A DNA stretch of 64,000 nt from Eledone cirrhosa. Taxonomy: Eukaryota; Mollusca; Cephalopoda; Octopoda; Eledonidae. Below, piece after piece: positions 20,587 to 32,000 of the stretch (position 1 is the first letter of the stretch; each line of letters opens with the position of its first letter). The stretch is taken from positions 27,017,385 to 27,081,384 of the forward strand of contig OZ024759.1 of the NCBI GenBank assembly GCA_964016885.1, written 5' to 3'. The translations under genes and the position numbers were made by a program. The notes below the pieces were generated by a model that saw only the letters and a list, made by a program, of their open reading frames with translations, searched no databases and was not told the DNA's origin.

Positions 20587-22055
20587 ATATACATAAACAA
20601 GACTGTTATTGCTCCAACCAGTCTATTTATCTTTGATAACTATCCTAGATATAAATACACCTATACCATACATACATATATCATATATGTTTTTGATGCC
20701 GTGGTATAGCAGAGATAAGCAAGAAGAGAAAAGAAAATGAAAAGGAGAAAAAAAAAGAAGTAAGAAGTCGGGGGAGGGACAGACACTTCACCCCAGTCTA
20801 AGTGGTCCCTCAGCCGCAACCTGTGGAAGAAACGTAAAAGCGTTACCTCAGAGCAAGGCCAGAGACACCTGCAACAATAGTCGCCCCTCCTCATGAGGCT
20901 CCTGTCGTCTTTCCTCCCGACTTTATGAAGGAAATCAGCAGTACAGGGACCAAGTATGGCAGAGGTCTCAATGGAGTGGAAGAGGTGAGTCAGGCCTTGG
21001 TACTATCTTACTATCCTCTGCATTGCGGGGTGTGGAGCCTAGGTTTGTGGCTGTAGCTATATTTGAACTTTTATATGAAATTTCAGTTTTATTTTTTTCA
21101 CATCATAAAACTTAATCTTAGTCTTTTGCAGCTCATCTTGTTTCATCTCGCAGCACACGATTTGGGAACCACTGCTCTAGAGATAGAAAAAGTATATTTT
21201 ATGCAGGACTTCCCTGAGACATAAAAACTATTTCCAGAGATCGACATGGGTAGAAAGGTTGAGAAATGCTGCACAATGTTCTTTGGTTTTTGTTCACCTT
21301 TAAATAATCATGTATAAAATATCGGGTGTGCAAGATTTCATGAAAAGGTATAACATTATTTATGCTGATCTTGCAGGGACTAGCTCCAATTGAGAGTTGT
21401 ACCAATTCCCACTAAACTCGAAACTCCTGGACAATATATACATATCTTTATAAGTTCCTGTGTATTGTGTCGTTGTATAATGAAACATAAATACATACCA
21501 TGCATGTCAGTCAGATTTGAACTCACTATATTTGGCGTTTTATAGATATAATTTGTTTGTTAAAACAATTGATTAAATAATAACTAAATAAAATTAATTC
21601 TACAATCCTGGATAGGGAATGAACTTATAACTTCATAATAGAAGCCATCTATTCGAGCAGTATTGCCATCTAAGCCACCAGGTTACTTACAGAACTTCAT
21701 TCAAATATAAAATATAAAATATATGCCAGACATAGTGAGTTCGAATCTGACTGATTAGTTGGTCATTGTCCCAGCCAACAGTTTAAATCGCCAACCAGTA
21801 GGTGACATCGACTAGGTTGGGAAAACTTGGTTAAGTAGCTCCAGTTATTGCTACGTTAGACATATTCAAGACTTATCGACACCGAATGGAAGAAAGGTAA
21901 AGTTGAACTCAGAGTAAAGAACTGGAAAAATACTGCAAAGAATTCTATCTGATGTTCTAACAATTCTACCAAATTACCTTATGTATATATATTTATATCT
22001 AGAGATAAGAAGAAAACTGAAAGAAAGAAAAATGAGACCTTATATGTAACCCATG
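20181..22055. repeat. Segment c: second copy of the ~1.85-kb duplication
   Basis: Offset 2,880 from segment b over most of its length. It carries CATTATCGATTC, CCTAGATAT, ATGAAGGAAATC, TTTCCAGAG and CGTTGTATAATG where b differs, and a longer (TA)n (20,536-20,580). It keeps the 27 bp missing from b. Contains second copies of the hAT-like end (21,128) and tRNA-like relic (21,602). Flows into the complete minus-strand SINE. Confidence 0.9.
20184..20430 (-). pseudogene. Helitron N-terminal fragment in segment c
   Basis: Encodes RRIDNERRKRNWPTI, CDHCGALKFRNENCNCC and LPPLQIYPERLRNLFE, then breaks at the hairpin, where the frame continues into palindrome-array sequence. Only the N-terminal third of the piece seen at 2,636-3,070 remains. 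Confidence 0.8.
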
Positions 22056-22130
22056 ACCAGGATTGAAACCGAAACCATGACTACCACCATCTCTGGTATC
22101 ACCCACCAGACCACCATGAAAGATACAAAC
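22040..22130 (-). mobile_element. tRNA-derived SINE, minus strand, unit 1
   Basis: Minus strand has a box-A-like TGGTCTGGTGGGTGA and a box-B-like GGTTTCAATCCTGG about 30 nt apart, followed by GGGTTACATATAAGGTCTC and a T-rich tail (TTTTTCTTTCTTTCAG). A different subfamily from the 2,413 SINE. The array junction at 19,184 cuts through another copy of this element. Confidence 0.55.
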
Positions 22131-22139
22131 ATCTGCTTT

Positions 22140-22843
22140 TTTAATATTTATAAGCCTACTTTCAATATTAAAGTAATTAACATGTGGTGTTGTTCATGCC
22201 TTTCTCTATGTTATTGGTAAAAAATAAAGTATTTAAACCTCAAATTTTGTTATTCAAATATGCTTGCTTATGTAATTATAAATGTCGCAGAATACACACA
22301 CATATATAGATGTGAAAATATTCAGGACCCCAACGGCTGTGCTACTGCCGTTTCGACATCTATATATATATCTTTTAGTCCTAGGCTCTTTCAGCGCAGA
22401 AAGAATTCTCCAATGATCACAACCAGCTAATGGTGCCCAGTGGAAGCACTTTAGTCTAATTATAACCCCAACGATCACGATTAGCGGCGGCTTTTTCGAG
22501 TCTGAGGTTGACTGCCAGATATATATATATATCTATATATATATATATATTTTTTTATACTTTGCTAGAATCCCGGAGAACAACAGAAAGATGCTGAGTT
22601 CAGAGTTTAAAAAACATGTCCCCCTTTAATATAAAAACAATCCGAGTCTTGTAAAAGTGTTATTACTGTAATATAAAGTAGAAACCCTTTATTTAAACAA
22701 AGCTGAGATGCAGCGATCATCAAAGCAAACCCCAAAATGTAAACAAACTTCTCGCAGGTGCTGGCAGATACACGATAACATGTGTATACGAAGTGTAACA
22801 GGGAGTTGGGTCGTATTATATGACTTTCAAATTGACCCCTATT
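22140..22843. other. Gene-free spacer with (TA)n
   Basis: AT-rich sequence with a (TA)n/T run near 22,520-22,555 and one moderately GC block (22,330-22,500). An open minus-strand frame of 74 codons from 22,254 is preserved in three units only because the units are near identical. It matches nothing I recognise. Confidence 0.6.
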
Positions 22844-23780
22844 ATATTCAAATTATCCCCTGTGGGGCGTGCACCCCACGTTGAGAATCCCTCATAAATA
22901 AATATATGTGAGTGTGTTGCTATGACTGCTATTTCTAGCAGGTTTACTGCAGTCCTGTAGACGCACAACAAAAACCGGAAGTGGCAGCCATTAAAAAACT
23001 TTGGCTTAAAATCAGGCAAAAGTTTTTTAACAATTTGCCAAGAAAGATAACTCTTGTCTTACTTAATCGCAAAAATCGAGGCAAAAAATGTTGCGGGTGT
23101 GCAGTTTGTTTGGTGTATTTGACTGCTATTTCTAGCATATATGGACACTTTAGAAATAGCAGCGAAACACGGGAAACATAAGAAAGAAGGACACACACGT
23201 ATATATATATACATATATATATGCACAGATATATACATTTAAATATATATATTTATATATACATATATATATGCACAGATATATACATTTAAATATATAT
23301 ATTTATATATACATACACGCGCGCACACACACCTATACGTAGATATGGGTGTGTGTATAGCTGGTATATATATATATATGTATGGGTGAGTGTATAGCTG
23401 GTATATATATATATATATATATATAGGTGTGTGTCCTTCTTTCTGCTGTTTTCCGTTTTTCGCTGCTATTTCTAAAGTGTCCATACATGCTAGAAATAGC
23501 AGTCAAATACACCAAACAAACTGCACACCCGCAAAATTTTTGCCTCGATTTTTGCGATTAAGTAAGACAAGAGTTATCTTTCTTGGCAAATTGTTAAAAA
23601 ACTTTTGCCTGATTTTAAGCCAAAGTTTTTTAATGGCTGCCACTTCCGGTTTTTGTTGTGCGTCTACAGGACTGCAGTAAACCTGCTAGAAATAGCAGTC
23701 ATAGCAACACACTCACATATATTTATTTATGAGGGATTCTCAACGTGGGGTGCACGCCCCACAGGGGATAATTTGAATAT
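22844..23780. mobile_element. Foldback element with ~355-bp inverted arms, complete copy (unit 1)
   Basis: Arms 22,844-23,198 and 23,427-23,780 are near-perfect reverse complements. The outer end is ATATTCAAATTATCCCCTG, with a GGGGCGTGCACCCCACG internal palindrome. The 228-bp loop is TA/TG-rich and holds a 50-bp tandem duplication (ATGCACAGAT at 23,221 and 23,271). Each arm contains two copies of TGACTGCTATTTCTAGC. No transposase; this is a non-autonomous foldback or MITE-like structure. Confidence 0.9.
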
Positions 23781-24371
23781 CCCCCTCTTTATATCAATTA
23801 GCACTAACTCTCTCCCTCTCTATATCTACTACACGGCACTCTCTTCCAATACCCCTCTCTATATGAAGTAACACCAAACTCTCCCCCTCTCTATATATTA
23901 AGCACTAAGTCAGGAATTTTTTTCTTCTTTCGTGCAGAGAGAGTAAAGTTGATTAAATCTACTGCAGTGAATTACTGGTATTTTATTTAATAAAAATTAA
24001 AATTTACTATTTGTCTTCGTTTAATTTTCGTTTTTCTTTACATAGTTTCGTTTCGTTAAATGTCTCCAGAATTTGTTTTTACTTTTACCGGATATTGAAG
24101 GTGTAAACTTGGTGTTGTCTAGAAACGTGTTAGAAATATTTTTCTTTTAATTGTGAAGAATTTAACCGCAAAGTAAGTTTTTTTTACTGTTTATTTGTGG
24201 CTGGGACAACGTATGGTATGTGTTAATGTAAATGGTGAAGGTTTAAAGATTCTTTTTACAACTGAAAATCAGTTTGTTGTTGCTGCTAATTACTTAACGC
24301 ATGGAATAGATTAAAAAAATACAGGATTGTTTCTCGGAAGAGAGAAAGAAGAAACAACAAATCACAGAAGC
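23781..24371. other. Gene-free AT-rich spacer
   Basis: Begins with CTCTATATC / CCCTCTCTATAT near-repeats, followed by AT-rich unique-looking DNA. Nothing recognised. Near-identical copies follow the foldback element in units 2 and 3. Confidence 0.6.
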
Positions 24372-24554
24372 GGGTAGCACACACATTTGGGACCACATAC
24401 AACACAAAAACAGGTAATCCACACATCTGGGACCACATACAACACACCAGCAGGTAATACATACATCTAGGACCACATAAGCAGGTAATACACACATCTA
24501 GGACCACATACAACACACAAGCAGGTAATACACACATCTAGGACGACATACAAC
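24372..24554. repeat. 40-bp minisatellite, about 4.5 copies, unit 1
   Basis: Repeats of AGGTAATACACACATCTAGG followed by ACCACATACAACACACAAGC; one monomer is shortened to about 30 bp. Minus-strand Cys-rich frames across it (such as YVVLDVCITCLC) are repeat artefacts. Confidence 0.9.
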
Positions 24555-24596
24555 CAAAGGCAGGCGAAAGGGGTGGACAAACGAGCTGCTACTAGA

Positions 24597-24848
24597 TCAA
24601 AAGATAACAGTATCGCGAGGAGCACTGGGAAACCTCTCTAATGATTTTTTTAGGCAAGCCAGCACGTCTGCAGCGTTACCTCGGGCGATGGCGAGGCTGA
24701 GGAGCTGGAACAACCAAGTGCCCTCACGAGCTTCACCAGTCACCTTCGTCAGGCTAGCCGCCAGTGAAGATAGGAATCTCGCAGTCAGTATCCCGACTCC
24801 TTCAAACGCCACAGGCTGGAAAATGTAGTTGGCCGACAGATCACAGTA
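24597..24848 (-). pseudogene. C-terminal tail of a LINE-type reverse-transcriptase protein, unit 1
   Basis: The minus strand reads SANYIFQPVAFEGVG, then LAASLTKVTGEAREGTWLFQ, then LLSLAIARGNAADVL before ending. This matches the extreme C-terminus common in invertebrate retroelement reverse transcriptases (F.PVA.ETLG ... L...VTG..RE..FLFQRISVAIQRGNA). An in-frame TAA bounds it upstream, so only about 80 codons survive. No RT catalytic motif nearby. The apparent start is a GTG within the frame and not meaningful. Confidence 0.6.
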
Positions 24849-24882
24849 TTACTTAACAGTGATAGATATTCTGTCTAAAGGA

Positions 24883-24952
24883 GGGGCGTGCAACAGGCGG
24901 CCCGCGGGCCACAATCGAGCCCACCTGACCAGTCAGAGTGGCCCGCAATGAC
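24883..24952. mobile_element. hAT-like GC-rich terminal patch, unit 1
   Basis: GGGGCGTGCAACAGGCGGCC followed by the palindrome GGCCCGCGGGCC and AGTGGCCCGCAATGAC resembles the GC-rich ends of hAT-type elements (...CAACCTGCGGCCCGCGGGCC). It stands out from its AT-rich surroundings. Opposite end not seen. Confidence 0.4.
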
Positions 24953-25001
24953 TCTTGTAGGCTTATTTAGAATTTTTTCCATACCCGTAATACTTCTGTT
25001 A

Positions 25002-25368
25002 GTTGACCTATACTAAAGGACTTCACTGATAGGGTTATATGTGTTATAATTTCCCAGTTGACCTATACTAAAGGACTTCACTGATAGGGTTATATGTGTT
25101 ATAGTTTCCCAGTTGACCTATACTAAAGGGCTTCACTGATAGAGTTATATGTGTTATAGTTTCCCAGAGGGCTTCACTGATAGGGTTATATGTGTTATAG
25201 TTTCCCAGTTGACCTATACTAAAGGACTTCACTGATAGGGTTATATGTGTTATAGTTTCCCAGTTGACCTATACTAAAGGACTTCACTGATAGGGTTATA
25301 TGTGTTATCGTTTCCCAGTTGACCTATACTAAAGGGCTTCACTGATAGAGTTATATGTGTTATAGTTT
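25002..25368. repeat. 55-bp satellite, start of unit 2
   Basis: About 6.7 monomers, including one truncated monomer (TTTCCCAGAGGGCTTCAC) in the middle. Length (367-368 bp) and variant order are the same in units 3 and 4. Confidence 0.95.
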
Positions 25369-25623
25369 GAAACAAACTACCTGCATCTGTTATTATACTT
25401 TTATAACACCGCTATATTACCTACATGAAAGAGGTAAATATTTATTTCTCTTGTCTTCTTAAATGTATAGAACATTTTTCTTATATATATTCTTAACATA
25501 GCTAGGACCGTTTATTATTTACTAGTCTCTACTCCTAGGACTTTGCTGGTCTCATGTCCCCTCCATCAACACACACTCGGTAGAAAGCTGGTCGTCGGAT
25601 GTAAAGTGGCCCTGATTACAGGT
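25369..25623. other. Spacer, unit 2 copy of 147-401
   Basis: Same content as in unit 1, with rare substitutions (for example CTGCATCTGTTATT for CCGCATCAGTTATT). No gene seen. Confidence 0.6.
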
Positions 25624-25944
25624 CTAGTATTGAAGCCTTTCGGCTTGAGCCTTGCTGATGCCGACACAGTTCCTGTGGTAGTTTTGGTAGCACAGGTGAC
25701 ATTTTATTGTGTTTAGGTACCGGCTAGTGCGGACACAGAGAGCACAACCAGGTGGTGAGCTGGCAACGACCAAGTGTAGAGGGCCAGCTTTGAAATTCGA
25801 GCGACGGAGTGAACTAGTAAAAGAGGCAGGGTAAGCAGCATTGGTTCTAACGGTGGGACTAGAACGGAGGTTGGGTGGTGCTGGGGGTGGGCTAACAGCT
25901 AACAGTTGTAGGAGTGGTGGGGGTTTGCTAGGATTAATTTTTAC
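25624..25944 (-). pseudogene. Helitron C-terminal Cys/His extension, unit 2
   Basis: Frame open to the same TAG as the unit 1 copy. The C-x2-C-x11-C-x2-C-x4-H residues are all present. The unit 2 codons next to the junction read QTDVKINPSK, a natural continuation of the helicase motif AFSRV if one indel is allowed. Confidence 0.5.
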
Positions 25945-26276
25945 ATCTGTCTGTGAACTCTTGAAAAAGCAACATACAATTGTCCAGGGTTAAATACTTG
26001 CTCAGGGAGGAACAGACCCACTTTATCATGTATTTGACCATGGTTCTTGTTGATTGTCATGGCATATGACAGTCTTAATGGAAACTGGGGTCTTTCCAAA
26101 GTAAAAGGGATGTTGGCACCACTGGGGGATAACTTCAGTCTTGGGATCAAAACACACCTGCCCATGAAAGGACCATAGATATGAGAAGCTTTGATAAAAT
26201 GTTTATGCAGTTCTACTACTTCTAATCTTGTGCCATTACATAATCTGTTCTGGATTGAAATATTCCATAGAAGCAT
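25941..26276 (-). pseudogene. Helitron helicase C-terminal fragment, unit 2
   Basis: Same blocks as the unit 1 copy (CNGTRLEVVELH, QFPLRLSYAMTINKNHGQ, GQLYVAFSRV). It differs by LSPSGANIPF for LAPSGANILF and GPFMGR for GPLMGR. Same helicase-core deletion. Confidence 0.85.
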
Positions 26277-26622
26277 TATTATTGATCCTGCTTATAATTG
26301 GAGTTTGTGAGGCGGCATCCCAGAAGGTGTAAGCAAGTTCATTTAGCTTGAACCAGGCAGCAAGGGTCCCTGCATTTCTACCACAACCTGAGCATTGCCT
26401 CTTTGAAAGTAAACTCTGTTTGTTCTCCAGGTGTGTGGCTAGGCTGTACACTGTATGTGATGCACCATGAAGCTTAAATTCCGAGAGACACGACACTGCT
26501 TCTGGCTGAGACACATACCTGCAACAAAGATAGGTTCTTATTTCATCATGGTTGTGTTGGTTCTGAGCCTCATTAGGTAATGCATTATTCGTTACTTCTA
26601 TAGATGTACAATCATGCCCCAT
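26236..26622 (-). pseudogene. Helitron Rep-helicase linker fragment, unit 2
   Basis: HDEIRTYLCCRYVSQPEAV and TLAAWFKLNE conserved; private changes HGASHTVYS and IISRINNNAS. Frame lost at the same shared deletion. Confidence 0.85.
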
Positions 26623-27539
26623 GTAACATATTTAAAGAGGTACTTGACACTTTTTACAGAAGCGCAAACTTCAACATTAATATGTGCACAATATTTCTTA
26701 AGCAAAAAGGCATTAAATGGCATAACATTCCTGTTATCTACTGAATGTCATCCAATTTACACTGCAGTTCCTGTCTTGCACCTCCTGTACTCTGGGTATC
26801 CATTTAGGTTCAATAATGTTTCCCTTCTGTAGGTTTTTGGATAGTTCTTTTTGAAAAATCCATTTTGTATAAATGGGGGAAAAGGGTTTCCAGAACCACA
26901 TGGCCTGTGGATCATAAACTTTTAAACCTGCTCATGTAGTACTGGATCATCTTCCAATGCAGGTATTTCTGCTGACACGATTCTGTCAATGTCTTCTCTG
27001 TTTCTTATCTTGTCTTCATTTTTTAAGGCTCAGTGTTATCATCTGTTTAGATAATTCATTAAACCATTATACTCATCCACTCACAATTGGGCTTGATTGT
27101 TCCTCAAATATTGAAGCCTGCATCCCTCTACTTTCATATAGGCATCCACTAAATACTGCTAAAATAATTTACCTGCCCTATATATCGCACTAAATCCTCC
27201 TCTATATGCTATACAGTATATGTAATACTCCTGCATTGTCAGTCTATTGCAAACACAGGTCCTACATTCCTCTCCATGGCACTATGCCACCAAAATTCAC
27301 CATTATCGGTCGGTCATGAGGTCCAAGTGGCATGAATTATGTGGTATTTTCTGAGGAGGATGGTCTTTAGGAAAGATGATAATATCTCTTTGTACAGGTG
27401 GTGTGCCCTCAATCCCCCACAAAACAACAGCTATCATTACTAGTTGGTAAATTAGAGCAGCTCATATCTGATCCTCTTCTAAATCTTAATTCACAGTTCT
27501 GTACACGACAATTTTCTCTTCTTGCACTTTGCTGTTTGA
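26623..27539 (-). pseudogene. Helitron Rep region, unit 2, cut by satellite
   Basis: Carries the same decayed Rep blocks and the same nuclease-region deletion as unit 1. It ends at GCACTTTGCTGTTTGA, where homology to Helitron stops and satellite sequence (GATGAAACAAGATAGC) begins. The missing remainder is found 16 kb away at 43,614. Confidence 0.8.
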
Positions 27540-28547
27540 GATGAAACAAGATAGCAATGTCCATAACATTACATGTCAGAATTATTAGCCACAGGGGCAG
27601 AGATGTCCATAACATTACATGTCAGAATTATTAGCCACCGGGGCAGAGATGTCCATAACATTACATGTCAGAATTATTAGCCACAGGGGCAGAGATGTCC
27701 ATAACATTACATGACAGAATTATTAGCCACAGGGGCAGAGATGACCATAACATTACATGACAGATTTATTAGCCACAGGTGCAGAGATGACCATAACATT
27801 ACATGACAGAATTATTAACCACAGGGGCAGAGATGACCATAACATTACATGACAATTATTAGCCCCAGGGGCAGATATGTCCATAACATTACATGACAGA
27901 GTTTCATCTCGCGCTCTCTCTCTCTCGTTTCATCTCGCTCTCTCTCTCTCTCGTTTCATCTCTGTCTTCCTCTCTCTCATTTCATCTCTGTCTTCCTCTC
28001 TCTCGTTCCATCTCTCTCTTCCTCTCTCTCGTTCCATCTCTCTCTTCCTCTCTCTCGTTTCATCACTCTCTCTCGTTTCATCTCTATTTCTCTCTCTCGT
28101 TTCATCTGTCTCTCTCTCTGTCGTTTCATCTCCCTCTATCTCTCTCTCGCTCTCTCATTTCATCTCTCTCTCCCTCTCGTTTCATCTCGCTCTCTCTCTC
28201 CTGTTTCATCTCGCTCTCTCTCTCCTGTTTCATCTCGCTCTCTAGTCTCGTTTCCTCTCTCTCTCATTTCATCTCGCTCTCTCTCTCTCATTTCATCTCG
28301 CTCTCACTCTCTCTCATTTCATCTCGCTCTCTCTCTCTCATTTCATCTCGCTCTCACTCTCTCATTTCATCTCGCTCTCACTCTCTCTCATTTCATCTCG
28401 CTCTCTCTCTCTCTCTCGTTTCATCTCGCTCTCTCTCTCTCATTTCATGTCGCTCTCACTCTCTCTCATTTCATCTCGCACTCACTCTCTCATTTCATCT
28501 CGCTCTCTCTCTCTCTCGTTTCATCTCGCTCTCTCTGTCTCATTTCA

Positions 28548-28586
<39 letters not shown>

Positions 28587-28800
28587 TCATCTCGCTCTCT
28601 CTCTCTCTCATTTCATCTCACTCTCTCTCTCTCTCGTTTCATCTCGCTCTCACTCTCTCATTTCATCTCGCTCTCTCTCTCTCGTTCCATCTTGCTCTCT
28701 CTCTCTCTTCCTCTCTCTCTTGTTTCAACACTCTAATCCCTCACTTGTTTCATCTCTCTCTAATCCCTCACTTGTTTCATCTCTCTCTTGTTTCAATTCG

Positions 28801-28831
<31 letters not shown>

Positions 28832-28833
28832 CC
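27540..28833 (-). repeat. 46-bp minisatellite cluster and CT block, unit 2 (first part)
   Basis: About 7-8 inverted 46-bp monomers to 27,900, several with GATGACCAT instead of GATGTCCAT, then a CT block ending in TTGTTTCAATTCGTTCTCTC. Equivalent to the satellite of unit 3, where the block continues uninterrupted to its natural end. Here it runs into the assembly gap. Confidence 0.9.
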
Positions 28834-29033
28834 NNNNNNNNNNNNNNNNNNNNNNNNNNNNNNNNNNNNNNNNNNNNNNNNNNNNNNNNNNNNNNNNNNN
28901 NNNNNNNNNNNNNNNNNNNNNNNNNNNNNNNNNNNNNNNNNNNNNNNNNNNNNNNNNNNNNNNNNNNNNNNNNNNNNNNNNNNNNNNNNNNNNNNNNNNN
29001 NNNNNNNNNNNNNNNNNNNNNNNNNNNNNNNNN
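28834..29033. other. Assembly gap of 200 N
   Basis: Exactly 200 undetermined bases. Left side is CT orientation, right side GA orientation, so sequence polarity flips across the gap. The size is probably a placeholder. Confidence 0.99.
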
Positions 29034-32000
29034 TCTGACATGTAATGTTATGGACATCTCTGCCCTGTGGCTAATAATTCTGACATGTAATGTTATGGAC
29101 ATCTCTGCCCCTGTGGCTAATAATTCTGAGAGAGATGAAACAAGTGAGGGATTAGAGAGAGATAAAACAAGTGAGGGATTAGAGTGTTGAAACAAGAGAG
29201 AGAGAGGAAGAGAGAGAGAGAGCGAGATGAAATGAGACAGGGAGAGCGAGATGAAACACGAGAGTGAGAGAAGCGAGATGAAACGAGAGAGTGAGAGCGA
29301 GATGAAACGAGAGAGAGAGAGAGCGAGATGAAACGAGACAGAGAGAGCGAGATGTAATGAGAGAGAGAGAGAGCGGGATGGAACGAGACAAAGAGGAAAC
29401 GAGAGAGAGGAAACGAGAGTAGAGAGCGAGATGAAACGAGAGGGAGAGAGAGATGAAACGAGAGAGCGAGAGAGAGATGAAACGAGGGAGATAGAGATGA
29501 AACGAGAGAGAGAAAGAGAGAGATGGAACGAGAGAGAGGAAGAAAGAGATGAAACGAGAGAGAGAGAGAGCGAGATGAAACGAGAGAGAGAGAGCGCGAG
29601 ATGAAACGAGAGAGAGAGAGCGCGAGATGAAACGAGAGAGAGAGAGCGCGAGATGAAACGACAGAGAGAGAGACAGATAAAAGGAGGGAGATAGAGATGA
29701 AACGAGAGAGAGGAAGATAGAGATGGAACGAGAGAGAGCAAGAGAGAGATGGAACGAGAGAGAGGAAGACAGAGATGAAACGAGAGAGAGAGAGAGCGAG
29801 ATGAAACTCTGTCATGTAATGTTATGGACATATCTGCCCTTGGGGCTAATAATTGTCATGTAATGTTATGGACATCTCTGCCCCTGTGGCTAATAATTCT
29901 GTCATGTAATGTTATGGACATCTCTGCCCCTGTGGCTAATAATTTTGTCATGTAATGTTATGGACATCTCTGCCCTGTGGCTAATAATTCTGACATGTAA
30001 TGTTATGGACATCTCTGCCCCTGTGGCTAATAATTCTAAGAGAGATGAAACAAGTGAGGGATTAGAGAGAGATAAAAAAGTGAGGGATTAGAGTGTTGAA
30101 ACAAGAGAGAGAGAGGAAGAGAGAGAGAGAGAGCGAGATGAAATGAGACAGGGAGAGCGAGATGAAACGAGACAGAGAGGAAACGAGAGAGAGGAGACGA
30201 GAGTAGAGAGCGAGATGAAACAGAAGAGAGAGAGCGAGATGAAACGAGAGGGAGAGAGAGATGAAACGAGTGAGCGAGAGAGAGATGAAACGAGGGAGAT
30301 AGAGATGAAACGAGAGAGAGGAAGAGAGAGATGGAACGAGAGAGAGGAAGAGAGAGAGGAAGACAGAGATGAAACGAGAGAGAGAGAGAGCGAGATGAAA
30401 TGAGAGAGAGAGAGCGCGAGATGAAACGAGAGAGAGAGAGAGCGCGAGATGAAACGACAGAGAGAGAGACAGATGAAAGGAGGGAGATAAAGATGAAACG
30501 AGAGAGAGGAAGAGAGAGATGGAACGAGAGAGAGGAAGAGAGAGAGGAAGACAGAGATGAAACGAGAGAGAGAGAGAGCGAGAGGAAACGAGAGAGAGAG
30601 AGCGCAAGATGAAACGAGAGAGAGAGAGCGCGAGATGAAACTCTGTCATGTAATGTTATTGACATATCTGCCCCTGTGGCTAATAATTCTGTCATGTAAT
30701 GTTATGGTCATCTCTGCCCCTGTGGCTAATAATTCTGTCATGTAATGTTATGGACATCTCTGCCCCTGTGGTTAATAATTCTGACATGTAATGTTATGGT
30801 CATCTCTGCGCCTGTGGCTAATAATTCTGAGAGAGATGAAACAAGTGAGGGATTAGAGTGTTGAAACAAGAGAGAGAGAGCGAGATGAAATGAGAGAGTG
30901 TGAGCGAGATGAAACGAGACAGGGAGAGCGAGATGAAACGAGAGAGTGAGAGCGAGATGAAACGAGAGAGTGAGAGCGAGATGAAACGAGAGAGAGAGAG
31001 CGAGATGAAATGAGAGAGAGAGAGCGAGATGAAATGAGAGAGAGAGAGCGAGATGAAACGAGACAGAGAGAGAACGAGATGAAACGAGAGAGTGAGAGCG
31101 AGATGAAACGAGAGAGAGAGAGCGAGATGAAACGGGAGGGAGAGAGAGATGAAACGAGAGAGAGTGGAAACGAGAGTAGAGAGCGAGATGAAACAGGAGA
31201 GAGAGAGAGCGAGATGAAACAGGAGAGAGAGAGCGAGATGAAACGAGAGGGAGAGAGAGATGAAACGAGAGAGCGAGAGAGAGATGAAACGAGGGAGATA
31301 GAGATGAAACGAGAGAGAGGAAGAGAGAGATGGAACGAGAGAGAGGAAGATAGAGATGGAACGAGAGAGAGGAAGACAGAGATGAAACGAGAGAGAGAGA
31401 GAGCGAGATGAAACAGGAGAGAGAGAGCGAGATGAAACGAGAGGGAGAGAGAGATGAAACGAGAGAGCGAGAGAGAGATGAAACAAGGGAGATAGAGATG
31501 AAACGAGAGAGAGGAAGAGAGAGATGGAACGAGAGAGAGGAAGAGAGAGATGGAACGAGAGAGAGGAAGACAGAGATGAAACGAGAGAGCGAGATGAAAC
31601 GAGAGAGAGAGAGAGCGAGAAGAAACGAGAGAGAGGAAGAGAGAGAGCGCCAGATGAAACTCTGTCATGTAATGTTATGGACATATCTGCCCTTGGGGCT
31701 AATAATTGTCATGTAATGTTATGGACATCTCTGCCCCTGTGGCTAATAATTCTGAGAGAGATGAAACAAGTGAGGGATTAGAGAGAGATAAAACAAGTGA
31801 GGGATTAGAGTGTTGAAACAAGAGAGAGAGAGAGCGAGATGAAACGCGATAGTGAGAGAAGCGAGATGAAACGAGAGAGTGAGAGCGAGATGAAACGAGA
31901 GAGAGAGAGAGCGAGATGAAACGAGACAGAGAGAGCGAGATGTAATGAGAGAGAGAGCGAGCGGGATGGAACGAGACAGAGAGGAAACGAGAGTAGAGAG

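Noticed and set aside
22254..22478. 74-codon minus-strand frame conserved in three units
   Set aside because: Conserved only as far as all neighbouring non-coding DNA is. No recognised domain, start context or splice signals.
22844..23780. Foldback element as a hAT MITE because of GGGGTGCACG / GAGAATCCCT resemblance
   Set aside because: The hAT-like motif lies inside the arm and faces the wrong way for a terminus. No 8-bp target duplication seen, so only 'foldback' is supported.
24286..24537. Cys-rich 83-codon minus-strand frame
   Set aside because: Generated by the 40-bp minisatellite; the repeated CVLPACVLYVV-type words follow the monomer period.
28447..29190. Frames spanning the N gap
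   Set aside because: The undetermined bases create artificial continuity between CT and GA orientation satellite.
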